From Aquatica leii (Eukaryota; Arthropoda; Insecta; Coleoptera; Lampyridae): a stretch of DNA of 64,000 nucleotides. Position numbers and translations under genes: made by a program. The stretch spans positions 6,262,001 through 6,326,000 of the forward strand of contig CM069439.1 of the NCBI GenBank assembly GCA_035610365.1, in the 5' to 3' direction. Of this stretch, positions 41,781-54,761 are shown piece by piece (within the stretch, counting starts at the first letter, position 1; every line of letters begins with the position of its first letter). The notes beneath the pieces are model-generated. The model had not been told where the DNA came from and searched no databases. It saw only the letters and a list, made by a program, of their open reading frames with translations.

Positions 41781-44700
41781 TTTATAACAGTTCTAAAGTT
41801 GCGTTCTTGTTTTAATTTTCGAAGTATAAAACTTTGTTTTTAGTAAATATTTTTACACGCTCAAAACTACTGACAACGAACTAAACAAAAAAAAATTCAG
41901 TGTTAGTGACTACAACTCGAAGATTTTACCTTCATTTAATATTATCAACTTTGCTATGTCAAAAGTGTAAAAACACAAAATGTATCTGCATTTATTAGCA
42001 CACAAAAAGTATAAAATACGGTTGATACACAACTCATAAAATAAAAAAAATCTTGTGCTAACTTCACTATGGTCCGACGTGACAAGTCAAACAATGAGCA
42101 AAACAAAACAAGAAAAAAGCACCTAACACCGTAATCGTGAAGCTACAAATAAATTATAAGGATAAATTATTTAAAATTCGTATTTACAATAGAATCTCAG
42201 AAAATGAACGAAAATGATCTAAGATTCTTACAAAATTTAATTAAACGTTCGAAAAATAAACCAGTATTAAAAATTAAGTAAAAACTATTAGAAAACAAAT
42301 ACAGACTAGTGTTGAGAACAAGATTAAAACTGAAGCAGATTTAAGAGAAAAGAAACTTGTTATAGATATGAACATGATGAAAAAACAGAGAAACTAATAG
42401 ACTAATAGGAATAAAACTACTCACAAGTTTAAAATTGTACTTAAAACATCTTGATAGAAAACCTTATTTGTTTTATTTTACTGCAATTGCATTGATGACA
42501 GCGTCTAACGTAGTTTTTTGCAAGTTTGTTAACACTTCCAAACTAGCCTGTCAGCACATAAAAAAACACTTCTCACCCAATACTGTTATAAAAATTGTGT
42601 CGACTTTTTTATAGCATTTGTGAGTGCAGTGGGAATTAATGATTTTAGGTTTTGCACTTTTTTGTAAATAATTTTTTCTATTACTCTCTAACGAACTTTA
42701 AAATTAATTTATTTACACTAATTAGTAATTATTTACACAATTATTGATAGGATTATCATAAACTAATTTTTACTAAACTTTTAATTCAATTAACACTAAT
42801 AAAATGTAACGATATTAAGAAAAACAATTTACAAGTAATTTATAAATTACTATCACTTGATATTTATAAACACTGTCGCACTTTGGTTTATCTTAAACTG
42901 ATATTTATTTTCACTGACTACGCGGGTTAAACACTATTTATTTACACCGATGCTTCACACTTCCGACTAGATTATATTTTTACGTTATCTCGATCAAGAA
43001 CATTTCATCTTTTTCGACCATCGTCTCAAAGTTTCTAAATGTTTCGGGAACACTTCAATCTTTTAAACATAACAACAAACACTGTAACAGAGATGCGCAG
43101 CCTCACCGTTCTTCTGTACAAAGCAGCATTACAAAACAATGTTTTTGACAAAGTGATTACAATAAACGCTTAAAAAGCAAAACTTGCAAGGTTAAAATCA
43201 GGTCAAATTACATTTACACATCTTTTCGACGATCGTGTACCAAACATGAAACAAATGGACAAAATGCATTCTCAATGTTAGTTAATAAATATTTGCTCAC
43301 GTTCTATCTTAATTTTAATCTCTTCCACACCTGGAAAAATACTCTGGCCAACTTGACTTAAAGACGTATTTTACCTGAGCGTTAACGTTTTCGTTGAAAA
43401 ATCGTGACTGTATTTTTGATTAATTATCTTTACGGCAGAAAGGTGTAAATTTACTAGAAAAATCGTTTTTTGTTTGGCTAATAGTATTAATGTTTATTTA
43501 ATAATTTTCAGATTTGTCAATTTTATTCATACACTAACGGAAATTGAGTTTGTTATAAAAATGTTCTTATATTTGTTAAGTATTGTTGTCTTAAAGCTTT
43601 AATTTGTTTTCAATATTTTTGTTTGCAGAAAAACGTACTGATATACATTTCATTGGCAAGAAATTTAGTAAAAATTTGATTTCTTCTAGTTGTTGAAATT
43701 TCGGCGTCCACTCTCGTATATTTAATTTTAATTAATTGCATACTTTGTTATTGTTTAACTATCGAACGATGTCAAAACCAAACAATAACAATATGTAAAA
43801 TACTGATTCGATCATTTTTCGTTGTTCCATATAGTGTTAAAAACACAAGAAATGCATGCTGCTTCAATTAACCAATGCTTGATTATTTGATTAAAAATAC
43901 TGTGTCTACTATCGTACTGTCTAATGGTATCTGTAAGCTCATAAATTTTGGGAAAATTTGTTGTCTTATTAGTACTCGTTTTTATTTGACGTTCTTGTCC
44001 CATTGTATTTAGTAAATATTATTTACTACGTTTAAGTACACCTTCCATTGTTTGAGTTATGTTCTTCAATAAGAAATAGTATTCTCGTAAAATTTATTTT
44101 TAAATACTTAAATAACATTTTTTTAAAATATGTATGTTTATTGGTTAATGTTATTGTTAATATATTCATACTATTCTACACTTAAAAAAAGTTTGTTTGA
44201 GTAACATACTATAAATATGATTTTTTTTTTGTTATTGCTTTCCAATCTCTATTACTCTTTTTATTCATATCCATATATTAGTACATTGTTTGCCAGCAAT
44301 GCTCTGAAGCATACCCATGACGCTTCAGCCGATCACAAATAACAATAAAATCACTTGCCATTTGTCTGGTCTTTGACGATAAGAAACTTCAATACTGTTT
44401 AAATATTATACCATCTTAAGCTTTCGCGGTTTTCTTTGTTTTGATTATAAGCGATTTTCGGCGTAAATCACTTCGTAATGAAACACCCCAGACTTATCAG
44501 ACTTATGAGTTGAAGTAAAATCAGTAGAAAAAAACACATCACATAACGTGTATCTTCAAACCGTTTTGCCTTCCTTCTAACTTCTACTTTGCATATAGAA
44601 AGTCTCCCTGAAAACCGCCGACAACCTTCTACAGTAAGTTCCCAGAAACAAATTAGAATATTTTCCCCTATTGATATTGTATTCTAAAATGCATTCCTAC

Positions 44701-45060
44701 AAAGTTCTATGCTCTCAAAGTTAAATTCAAAATCTAAAAAAAAACTTTGCCTTCGAATATTCTGAAATTATTGTACTGATTATCAAAATTTGATAGAAAT
44801 ATCAAGAAAACTATCCGTTCAACAGTGACTTCTAATTTTAACCCTTAAAAAATTTTTCTTCTCAAGTTTTTGAGAAAATTCAAAAATAATTTGTGTTCTG
44901 CAACTAACTTATTTATTTAGTAGTAGGTTGCATTTTCAAAGCAAAAAAAAAAGTTCATTGTCAAAAGTTCGTATCTACTTGAGTATCTAAAACGTTCCTA
45001 TTTATTCTTTTTTATTGTTATTTGTTATCGAACGTTAGCTGAATTCAGAATTAACTGATA
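41781..45060. other. 3.3 kb of AT-rich DNA
   Basis: No gene. It includes the dispersed repeat copy at 44,443-44,500. A GC-richer area at 42,880-43,110 has an LTR-like look but no second copy was found. Confidence 0.35.
44443..44500. repeat. Dispersed repeat, second copy
   Basis: Matches 40,381-40,445 (GATTATAAGCGA, TTTCGGC, AAACAC, CCAGACTTA in the same order). Confidence 0.6.
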
Positions 45061-45430
45061 TGAATTTTGTATTCGGCGAATGTGAAGGTAATTCTCGAAC
45101 TAGAGCAAGATAATATTTAAAAAGATTTCCAAATAGAAATCAACCCAACCATGCTGACACAGGCAGTTTTTTACAAAGAAAGGCAAATCCGGACGTCGTT
45201 TCTCAATGAAATATTTCTATAATGCTGTTTACCGAAAACACTTACGGAACAAGTTTTAAAATCGTACCATACCCATAAAGTTCAAGAACTTCTACCAACG
45301 GATCTTCTACTTAGACTAAAATATAGTCAATGGTTGATGAATAATTTCATTGAAAATCCTCAGATTGTTGCTCAAATTATTTGTTTTTACATATATAACT
45401 ATTATGCTGATACTGTTTTCCAAACAATTT
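45061..45430 (+). pseudogene. mariner-like (DDE_3) transposase, N-terminal part
   Basis: Opens with ATG and reads MNFVFGECEGNSRTRAR, then YLKRFPNRNQPNHADTGSFL, the helix-turn-helix (DUF4817-type) start of this insect transposase family. Further on it reads HTHKVQELLPTDLLLRLKYS and QWLMNNFIENPQIVAQII, the part just before the first catalytic Asp. The central region between them is deleted, and the sequence leaves the family before the DDE core. It complements the C-terminal remnants at 38.3 kb and 54.5 kb, though they need not be from the same copy. Confidence 0.75.
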
Positions 45431-45639
45431 AAAAAAATGGATCCAGCACAATTTCTAAATACATTTCATATGCAACAGCAAAATTCCGTAACATAATTTA
45501 CATCTCAGGTTCGATTAAATACACAACCAAATAATTCAAACATATCTTCGTTGTAAAGTTTTTATTCTAGACGAAAAAGGTTTTCATGTTATTTAAAACG
45601 ATTCAAAAATTATTGCATCATGAAAAAAATTGTAGATAA

Positions 45640-46345
45640 AGAAAAAATTGCGCAACTTGTATGGGTGTCAATTGGATCAACACATCAGGTCCTGGGTGTA
45701 ACGCGGTCACTAGACCAAACAACCATGACATTAGCGGTCGGTTGGAATCCTGAACAAGAACTACATCACCCACTTGAGGACCGGGGTTATGTTGAAAACA
45801 TTTTGTACGTTGAGTTAAGGTCTGCAAATATTCAGCAGAGCAGCGACGCCAAAAGTACTGTATTATGCTGTTTTGATAACGCCAGCGTTGTTTGAAAGTA
45901 AAGTGATTAGTATCTAGAAAGGAAGGAGAAGATAACAAAGGTTCACCAATAAGAAAATGACCCGGACTCAAATAGTTTGCAGCTTCGGCGAGATCAGATG
46001 AAAGGGCGCACAACGGAAGGGTATTTAATACCGCTTCGATTTGAGAAAATATGGTACAAAACTATTCAAATGTAAAGGCCGTGTTCCAATTTTGCGATAT
46101 AACAGACGCTTAGCGGACTTAATAACGGCTTCCCAAAGTCCTCCAAAATGAGGAGCATATGAAGGATTGAAGACCCATTGAATACTACGAAGTGAAAGAC
46201 GTTCGCACAATGAATGATTGTTTTTGCGCAAAAAATCATACAGCTCAGCAAGCTGTCTAGCTGCGCCAACAAGATTGCGGCCACAGTCCGATCTGATGCG
46301 AGATGGTATTCCCCGACGCGCAATGAACCCGTTTAAACAAGCAAA
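45640..46345 (-). pseudogene. BEL/Pao integrase fragment
   Basis: Minus-strand frames in order: GFIARRGIPSRIRSDCGRNL (catalytic Asp), VGAARQLAELYDF, IQWVFNPSYAPHFGGLWEAV (conserved IxWxFxPxxAPHFGGLWE), IKSAKRLLYRKIG, then YLSPGHFLIGEPLLSSPSFL, QRWRYQNSIIQYFWRR and VGDVVLVQDSNRPLMSWLFG with HPGPDVLIQLTP. These are the integrase core and C-terminal domain of BEL/Pao retrotransposons. Frameshifts separate the pieces and no LTR or RT was found. Confidence 0.85.
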
Positions 46346-46500
46346 GAAAGCTTATGTAGATAAAGACGAAGCAAATTTCAGCCTAACTGCTTTTCTTGAT
46401 CCGAAAAAGCCCATTAAAGAGTTAAGTGACGATGAGCTTTTAAATGCACTGAAACAAATGTTAATTCCAAAAATAGTGTTTTTTCACAGCATTATTTTCT
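46346..46500 (+). pseudogene. Unassigned coding-like stretch
   Basis: Reads VDKDEANFSLTAFLDPKKPI and KELSDDELLNALKQML, with good helical character. I do not recognise it. It directly precedes the gypsy remnant and could be its gag, or part of an unrelated gene. A 72-codon stretch without stops is weak evidence in itself, though the composition is not the usual Lys/Asn/Phe of local shadows. Confidence 0.35.
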
Positions 46501-46614
46501 AAATAACCGTTAAAAAAAGGTGTCCTTGTAAAATGCGAATTCTCAATCAAATCTAATTTATTAGAAAGTACGGGACGATTGGTTAAGAGAACAAACTGAT
46601 GCTACAAATACAAT

Positions 46615-47960
46615 TCCAGAAATCGTCAACCAAATTACAAGACCGCCGTGTCGATAGAAGCAAACTTAAATGCAAAGTTTGCAATAAAGTTCATGTCACA
46701 AACGTTGGTATCACAACCTTAAGGAAAATGTAAAGCAACAAATCAAATGTTTGTAATATAAATGCCACAATTCCTGAATTCGTTAATGACTCTAATCCTG
46801 GCACATATGGAATAAGTAAATTAGAAACAGTACCAGCCCAGGAAGTTGTTGATCCATTTGAACTGACTTCTGATTTTGACAAGTATTTAATCTCAACGAA
46901 AAATTTCAATGCTTTGATGTAGACAGTGGTGCAAAATTTTCCTTACTAGCTGAAAATGAATTCAACTATGTTAATTTGAACATATCAGTAGAAAAGTCAA
47001 ATATTGCTTTTCAATCTTATTCAGGCAATATACTCAAGCGAACAGGAAAAGTGATTGTAAATGTTTCAAATGGCAGAAAAAAATCGTAGGCGAACTACAC
47101 AATGTACCAACAGGATATACCCTACTCCTTGGCCGTCAATAGATCAGACGGTTTAAAATTGAACTCCAACACACCGATGCAAGTATGACTAAACACACAA
47201 TAAAATTCAGTAAAGAATTGTATGACAAGTTTGACCTGATTTTTCAAGATAAAATTAAATCCTGGGAAAAACTTGAAAATAGTGGGATAGAGTAAGTTCA
47301 ACTACTATTTTACTTTTAGAGACAGTTTTTGCACATAATGCCTATCCACAGGTGATTGTGTCAGATAACGCTTCAATTTTCCAGAACGAAGAGTTTTGAA
47401 TGTACTGTGGAAAAACAGAATTTTTAAAAAATGCTTTGCTCCAGACTGCTTAAAGCAGCATCAAATAAAAATATTTTTATAGAAAATAAAGTGCGAAATA
47501 TTCTTCTTTGATATAGAGCCACCCCTTTAATATGTAGTAAATCACCAGCTGAATTATACTTACACCCAAAAATATGAATTCGACTAAATGCAATCTTCCC
47601 AGACCGGCACAAAAGCCTCACAGCTATAAAAGTATCCTCAACCCGGTACGTTCTCTACAATTTGGAGAGAGGGTTTAAGTTTACCTTCATGACAAAAGTT
47701 CTTGGAAATTTTGAGAAGTATAAAAAATGCTAGAACAATTACACTATCAACTATTATTGAACATGAGAAGAACAGTAAAACGACGATAAATCAAATACAA
47801 TCAACACTGGTTAAATCCAAAGAAACCGTGACGTTTGGACCCAGAAAAAGTTTCAATGTTCTACGGATTCGAACAACGCCGACAGTTCAACAGAAGATTC
47901 AGCGGATTCATAAAGATGTACCTGAGTTTCCAGTCCCTTCAAGTACGCGTCCAGCGTCCC
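46615..47960 (+). pseudogene. Ty3/gypsy remnant: protease and integrase, RT deleted
   Basis: A cysteine-containing stretch (LKCKVCNKVHVTNVGITTL) is followed by a retropepsin: DVDSGAKFSLLAENEFNYVN (DSGA active site), SNIAFQSYSGNILKRTGKVI and VGELHNVPTGYTLLLGRQ. A little later the frame jumps to integrase: FAHNAYPQVIVSDNASIFQN with the second catalytic Asp, then degraded pieces, and NARTITLSTIIEHEKNSK near 47,730-47,790 with a proline-rich tail (FPVPSSTRPASPEGKAF). RT and RNase H between 47,280 and 47,300 are missing. It is a different gypsy lineage from the element at 30 kb. No LTR could be defined. Confidence 0.75.
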
Positions 47961-50900
47961 CGGAGGGAAAGGCGTTTACTAGTTCTAAATTTTGTTTTTA
48001 TGAGTGTTATGTATTTAATTTCTTTTTTTTTAAATCTTGATCGTTTTTAAAAGTTAGATATGTAAGTTTGAATTGTTTTTTTTTCAATATTTCGTTTTTA
48101 AATTTAAAATAAAGTTTAAAACAGCTACTCTAGGGGTGTTCCATTCTTTTGATTTGGATAGCAGTGAATGTGTAAAATGCGTAGAATTACTAGTTATTGC
48201 TACACCGATTTTTAAGGCAATTCTTAATTATTGTTTTAGTAACAAATGTAAAAATTTTTGTGAGTGTCGAGCAGGTATCAGTTTGATCTTATGGATGCTC
48301 AAGCACCGAAGCGCCCAAATAGAGGCGCCTATGATAATAAAAAAAATATAATGCTCTCTATTCAGTTGAATTCAATCCTTAGCGGTTTACTCTCGTCACG
48401 CATTCTGATCTGAAACTTTAGCTTTTAGCTGTGGCGTGCTTAGGTCAGTGTCTACCCTTATTACGTTAAACTAGTGCGTGTTTTTGTACCATCCACTTCT
48501 ACTCCCATTGACTATTCCAAGCATCGTTCGTTTCCCCAATAAATCTTGTTGTTGATTGATCATTCACATTCTTGCATTTTGTGTCTTCTTGTAAGCCAAC
48601 GAATAAACAGAAAGTAATAATAAATTTTAGATTACATAATCCAAACATTGTCATGTACTTTTTTTTATCAATACACGTCAATTTTTGTAATTATAGAAAA
48701 CTTGGTTACTACAACTATCTTTTTTTTTTTGACTATTCCTTGACAGTGTCAGCTATAGACATTTTATTTATTTATTTTAATCAAAATCAAAATCGTGAAG
48801 TTATATATACAACTACTACAAATTATTTTTATTAAATAAAGAAAAAAAGTTATTTTGTAAACAAAAAAAAAGCTTTTATATAACTTGTAAAGCGATATTA
48901 GTTTGCACTTATTTTAAATATGCTAATATAATTTATTCAATTCTTATGTAATCATAATTTGAAATCTTTAGGTATATCCTTAAATATAATTTATTTCCAA
49001 ATTGAACAGCTGTTATAATTTCGGCAATGCTTTAAATTTAAGGCTTAATATATTAGAAAATAATAGCCGAGGTAACTACTCCGGTAAATTCAAAATGGTG
49101 CTTTATTTATTGATACCAATTACCGTTTTAATTTTTGTTGTAAAAGAACGCGCTCGCAAATAGAATTGTAATTATAATCGGTGTTGTTCGTAATTGCGAT
49201 ACTTTCCAAAAAGCAACGTATAATTTGAAACTGAGAAATCCACTTTGTAAGAGCGCTAGTTTGTAGATAATTCCCAAATAGGTTATTTTAAACTAAATTA
49301 GAAGGTACGCAGATAACAATAATATAATAATAGAGAACGTCGGATTCCAAACACCTACAGGTGTTGGCGGTATGACAGACTGATTACATTACAATTTGAA
49401 CAGACAAATTACACTATCTATGGGTCAATCTGGCCGCTAGAGACAACCTAAGCTTACTATACCGTGTTTAACTGTCACACCTGATCAGATAACGACGGTT
49501 ATAATTGTTTTAGCTTTTATATATTATTAGCAACTTGTCTTTGAGTTACGTCGAAATTGTGATTGTAATTTTCTTATAGAATGAAGAAAGGTAATTTAGC
49601 GGTTTATTGACACGCGTCATGCTTCAGTATGCGTTGCATTAAAAGTTGAGTTATTTACAATATATGTTTGATTAGAGGCGAAGGGATTTTATTTCGTATC
49701 AACATCACGCCAGGCACAATGCTTAACGGTAGCGAATTGCGCCAACAAATGACCCAGCGCCGCAAACAGTCATGTTGGTTGCCAGAGCGTAACGGGCTTT
49801 CTTTAAAATATAATAGACTCTATCCCCCAACGCAACTCATATCACTCAATGTGGGCTATATTGCACTTCATCTTGCACGCCCCACTGCGCAAATAGAGCA
49901 TTTGCAATTTATGGGATAGGTTAGGCGTCGTAATAAAAAAAAACTTTTTAAACAATATCACTTTACTTTCAACCACTAAACCAACATTTGCTAAAAGAAA
50001 CTTTGAAACCCGATCGATGAGATTGATAAAACGCCAGTCCTATTTACGAAAAATATTATTATCGATTTCCCTTCTAATACACCCTACATCAATTAAATTA
50101 AGCCCATTGTTCTGTTATTTTCTTTTTCACTTGTTACATTTAACTTTTCTGTCGTATCAATTCCACTAAATTTATTTCTTTTTAAGAGTTCCGGTAGTTC
50201 ATAAATTAGTAATTTGTTGTCGAGACACCCTATGTAATAAAAAGCAAAGTGAGCATATCCTGCATTATCTTTTCATATTACGTAATGATTTACAATCAAC
50301 ATTTTATGTGCTATTTTGAAGAGGGCTCTTCTAGCATATGTCAAAGTAATGAACAGTCAGTATCTGAAAAGACTTTTCATACGTGACTTTTAATGTAATG
50401 TAATAAAAACAATAAATTAATCTTCATTACCTTCTTATTCTAATCTTTTTCTACCAAAAATAAAGCAACTTTTTCTGCATTTTCTTAAAGATCCTTAGGT
50501 AGTTTGCAGTGTGCCTATACCAGCACCTACGATTCGATTTTGATATAACATAATCGGAATAAAAACTTTTTTCTACTCTTATTTTGTCTTTCAAGATCAA
50601 AAACAATGCCAAACAAATATTTATTTAGCGTAAAAATATCGCTCTTAGGCTGAAACCATTAAAATTAGAACTAAAATAATACTTAGATTCTAAATAGGTT
50701 AGAAATCTAATTCGATTTTAAATTTATTAATGAGATTAGTGTTTTAGAATGTAGTGATATTTGAGAGACCACGAAATCGTTGATTTGATACTCAAATGAA
50801 AAAGAATTTAAAAACACCAAATTAGAGAACAATCAAGCTAAGTAGATAATTTCAAATTTGCTTAAAAAAATAACCCATGTAAGCCTCCATCAGCAAAATT

Positions 50901-51368
50901 GTTCTTTATTGTCACAAGAGTTTAATAAGGCTTAAAAATTACTAGAAAATGCGTCAAACAAAAAAGATCTTTGAAGTATAAAAATCAATTTCTAACCAAA
51001 ACCAAATTAGTTTATTATTATGTTAAATTAGTTTAGTATTACGTTAAACCTTTCAATAATTTCTGCATCTATCCTGGTAATAGTAGACGAAATTTTAGTT
51101 TTATCTTTTATATTAACAGAAAATGGATTAAGTTGTTCTATCGGATTTTCAATATAGCTTTTTTCTGCGGTTGTTTCGTAAACAAATTGCAATCCAACAG
51201 GGCGACAAAAACGTGGCGAAGATGGCCGTAGATTTTGCCAAATATTTTGCTTAATGTATTTGGATTTCCATATACTAGTTGCAGTGGTACAAAAGAAGTA
51301 AAAAAGATGTTTGTTTTGGAAACTCCGTCATCCTAAATTTTTTTTGTTTGTACTGATTTTGTCCCGAG
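47961..51368. other. 3.4 kb without recognised genes
   Basis: AT-rich. The frame at 49,668-49,919 is balanced in composition but has no motif. The first 500 bp may contain the 3' LTR of the gypsy remnant, but there is no second copy to prove it. Confidence 0.35.
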
Positions 51369-54300
51369 CAGGCCCGCGCCTAGCAATTTAGGCGCCCTTG
51401 TGTAAATTTAAAATAACGTCCCAAATTTGTATTACGTTCATATGTGAGTACAGATACGGGTTAAGTTAGGTATTGTTATCCACTATTGAAAAATAATTTT
51501 AAGAAGTATTTTCATAAATTTATTTTCATTTTTATATGTTACAAGTACAAGCCATAAGCCATACAAGTATTTTTTCATTGAGGTACATAACATAATTATA
51601 AACTTATAGAAAACAGAAATATATTCTAACAGTATTACAACTCAAAATTTTTGGTATTTTAGTTTCAATTGTAATATATGATACAAAAGCACAAGAAATA
51701 AAAAAATATTTAAAACATTAAAAATACTCGTTTATATATCACAGGACGAAACTGATCGACAAATAAAAACAAAACAATATATTACTTTATTAATGCAACA
51801 CGTCCTTTTAAAAGTTAATATCTAGGTATTAGGCATTGTTATTAATATTTTAGCTAAGTGAATTGAGCTTTCCGTGCTTTAATTTTTGCAAATTGTTTAA
51901 TGAAATCTTCGGTGTCTAATTCTTTTAGCTGGTCCGTTTCTATTGAAATTATAGCAAGATTACTTAGTCGGTTTTGAGCCATGGTCGATTTTAAATTATT
52001 TTTTATTGTTTTGACTTTTGAAAAAGATCGTTCTGCGGTCTCTTCTGTAGACGTAATATTTCATCCAAATTTTGTAAATATTGCAATTCTTTAACAAGTT
52101 CCGCGGCAATTATGTCTCATTCATCGCGAGTTTTGTCGTTTAATAAATTTTCAACTTTTTGACATAATTCTAATTGTTCGTTTTCAGAATATTTTTAAGT
52201 TAATCAATATTCCATAAAAACCCGAAAGTATTAGAGTAAGAAGAAAGTAATTGGAATCTCTTAACTTTAAACTTTAAAGGTTCGTCGCGGATTGGTTCAC
52301 CGTCACATTAATAATCGAATGGTTTTTTTTTAATTTTTCGCGGTCTTAGACCTCTTCGTTGTTTGAATTTAGATTCTATGTCTAAGCTGGATGCTATTTC
52401 TTTAGCATCAATCAATAGATCATTAAAACCTTTATCGGAGCGATAAGGTTTCAAAAAGTTATTCAAAATATTATACCCACAATATAAGAATGCAAGACCA
52501 TCGAGTATCCGATAAAGGTTCTAAAGTTAAATTTGTTACATTAGATAAATTAGATTTCAGAATTGACTAGCGTTTAGTAGAAGCTGAGAAAAATACAAAC
52601 AGTTCTAAAGAAAAAAAATTGATGCTCAAAGTATTTGATTTTGCGGCATCATTGACGACTAAATTTAGGGTATGATTGCAACAAGGAACAAAGAAAGCTC
52701 GCGGATTGAAATCCAAAATCTTTTTTTGTAGACCATTATGTCTACCACATATATTTGCCCCATTGTCGTAACCCTGACCCCGCAAATCGTTGATACCCTG
52801 AAATTTGTTCTTGATGGCTAGAGTTAGGAGTGCAGTCTAATAATATGGAATAATATTTTGCCTTTTTATTTAGTTTTGAAATTTTGATATTTTCACCGAT
52901 CAAGTTGATTACTTCATTTTGTATTTTATCCCCGATATAATTTTTGTGATCTTTTATTTGAGAGCATTTTGTATGTTCTGACATAATCGGGTCGAATTTG
53001 GAAATCATTTCTATGCATTTTAAAAACTTACCATTGTTTTTCCCAAACAACTTATTACTACTTCCAAGAAAAGCTAAATTTTGCTGACCTAAAAACTGAA
53101 TCACGTAAAATTTTTTTTCTATATCAGCATGCCAGTATTTAGTTTCCCTGTTTTGAATTTCAGAATCAATTATTTCATTTTTATTAAATCGATAAGAAAG
53201 ATCTAGCAATTTTAGAACATTTCTGATATGTAACTTGCTCTTTTCATGAATGTTCAAATGTTCACTTAAATGCTGCCAGTCATTGTAATTAGATTCATCA
53301 CTAAGCCAACTAGATTTCGAATTGCTGTCATTAAAAATTTTGCAAGAGAAGCAGTAAAGTGAATTTTTTGTTTCGGAATACAACAACCAAAAACGCTCAA
53401 TTTTCTTTGTTCGGTAAAATTCTAAAGAAGTAACTATTGGAAAACTTATGCCCCGACTCCGAACTATCTCTCGAATAAATATCCTTTTTGTTTTGACAAT
53501 GAGCAGGGCCACGTTCTACTAATTCTTGAATATTATTAGGACGTAATTTCTTGGTATCCAGACAATTTCTTCTTTTTTTCTGACATCCTGTATATTGTAA
53601 AGAAATTAATACGTAAGTCTCAAACTCGAAAGTATTTTCTCAACATTACTTATTTCAAGTTATTTCAAGATTTATAACATTTTATAAATAGTAATATTAG
53701 TGGTTATCAATTATTTTGTTTTAATTTACTTCAATTAACAATGATGTTTATATAATCAAATATAAAAGAATTTTTGAGATGCAAGTTTTTGGCTTTTAAT
53801 GTTTTAATAAATTTAAAATAAAAAATCAATTTTAGATGAACTCACCTTAATTCACAACACAAAACACATCACTATAAAGTCTGTAAAACTACAAGAAATA
53901 AAGTTTCAAAAGCAGATATCTTTTACCTCATGTACCTTTTTATTTCGCTAAGTTTATTATCGATCGAGCATCAAGCAAGAAATAAAATCGCGACCGACGC
54001 AGCGTTTAAATATATAAAGTTTCGTACATTGCAAGCTCAGACAGGAAAAAAACGCTTGTTGGCTGGTTGCAAGTCAAATTTCAAGCTCAAACAAGACTAA
54101 AATCAGATTTGTTTGAATTTACAGAATTTATGTTATCATGTTACGTATTCGATCAAATAAATGCTATTATTGCGTACTCTCATTTGGAAAATATATTCCC
54201 TCGTCTCAAAAAGTAAAAATAAAAAAATAAACAAATAAATAACTATGTAATAGCTAGCAATTCCTTACTGATTTTTTTATCATTATAAATTTTGTTTTGA

Positions 54301-54403
54301 CAATATTGTTTGTTGCTTTATCTTTTTTTTACTTTTGAGTTTTGAGGCTTTTCAGCGCCGTCGTGCACCATACGACTTTGCCCTTATGTACGGCGCGGGA
54401 CTG
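51369..54403 (-). mobile_element. hAT element (ZMYM1/DUF4371 type), copy 2
   Basis: Same family as the element at 15,761-21,656, inverted. Plus-strand left end CAGGCCCGCGCCTAGC, right end GGCGCGGGACTG (reverse CAGTCCCGCGCC), matching the copy 1 termini. Flanking 8-mers (GTCCCGAG and AACCACGT) do not match, so one side may have been rearranged. Length 3,035 bp. Non-coding flanks align with copy 1 over several hundred bp on each side. Confidence 0.85.
51855..53590 (-). pseudogene. hAT transposase (zinc finger, DUF4371, dimerisation domain)
   Basis: Minus-strand blocks in order: a short start MSEKKKKLSGYQEI, then GISFPIVTSLEFYRTKKIER and FWLLYSETKNSLYCFSCKIF (TTF-type zinc finger with FxC), and DDWQHL-like LSDESNYNDWQHLSEHLNIH. 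The DUF4371 core follows: LGQQNLAFLGSSNKLFGKNN, KAKYYSILLDCTPNSSHQEQ (first catalytic Asp), and in another frame GYDNGANICGRHNGLQKKIL with FFVPCCNHTLNLVVNDAAKS. The C-terminal dimerisation signature TAERSFSKVKTIKNN lies near 52,020. About 100 codons are deleted between HQEQIS and the GYDNG block, and the segment ELENHVKITHFLSKPE of copy 1 is missing. Inactive. Confidence 0.85.
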
Positions 54404-54464
54404 AACCACGTCACTTTGCAAAGTTTCAGAATTAACGGGAGTGTCACATGAATCAGTTCGGAAA

Positions 54465-54655
54465 GGCTTAAAAGAACATCCTGATTCAGTTTTGTAAAAC
54501 TATGATTGAAAAAATAATATTTTAAAAACATCTGTTTTTCTGATGAATGCCTATTCTTTTTAAACGAGCAGGTCAATCAAAATTGTTATTCGGATAATAA
54601 AAATCCGACTATTGTACGAGAAGAATATCATCCAATATCCTCAGAAACTTTTGTA
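54465..54655 (+). pseudogene. mariner-like (DDE_3) transposase fragment
   Basis: Shifted plus-strand frames read KTMIEKIIF, then VFLMNAYSF, then KNPTIV-like NIIQYPQK. At the nucleotide level this aligns with the reverse of 38,740-38,915 (for example AATAAAAATCCGACTATTGT). It sits immediately outside hAT copy 2, so that element may have landed in or near it. Confidence 0.65.
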
Positions 54656-54761
54656 AGAATTTTTTGTCATGGCTCCTAATGCCTAGTAAGTTTTGTTTTC
54701 GACTAGTATAAATAATTCTTCATCTGCTGACAGTTCTATTTCTTCTTTCTATATAAGCCTT

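Noticed and set aside
42880-43110. LTR or promoter region
   Set aside because: Only compositional resemblance; no repeat partner, duplication or adjacent coding sequence.
48006-48540. 3' LTR of the gypsy remnant
   Set aside because: It begins with TGTTATG after a purine-rich stretch, but there is no second LTR copy in the window to define it.
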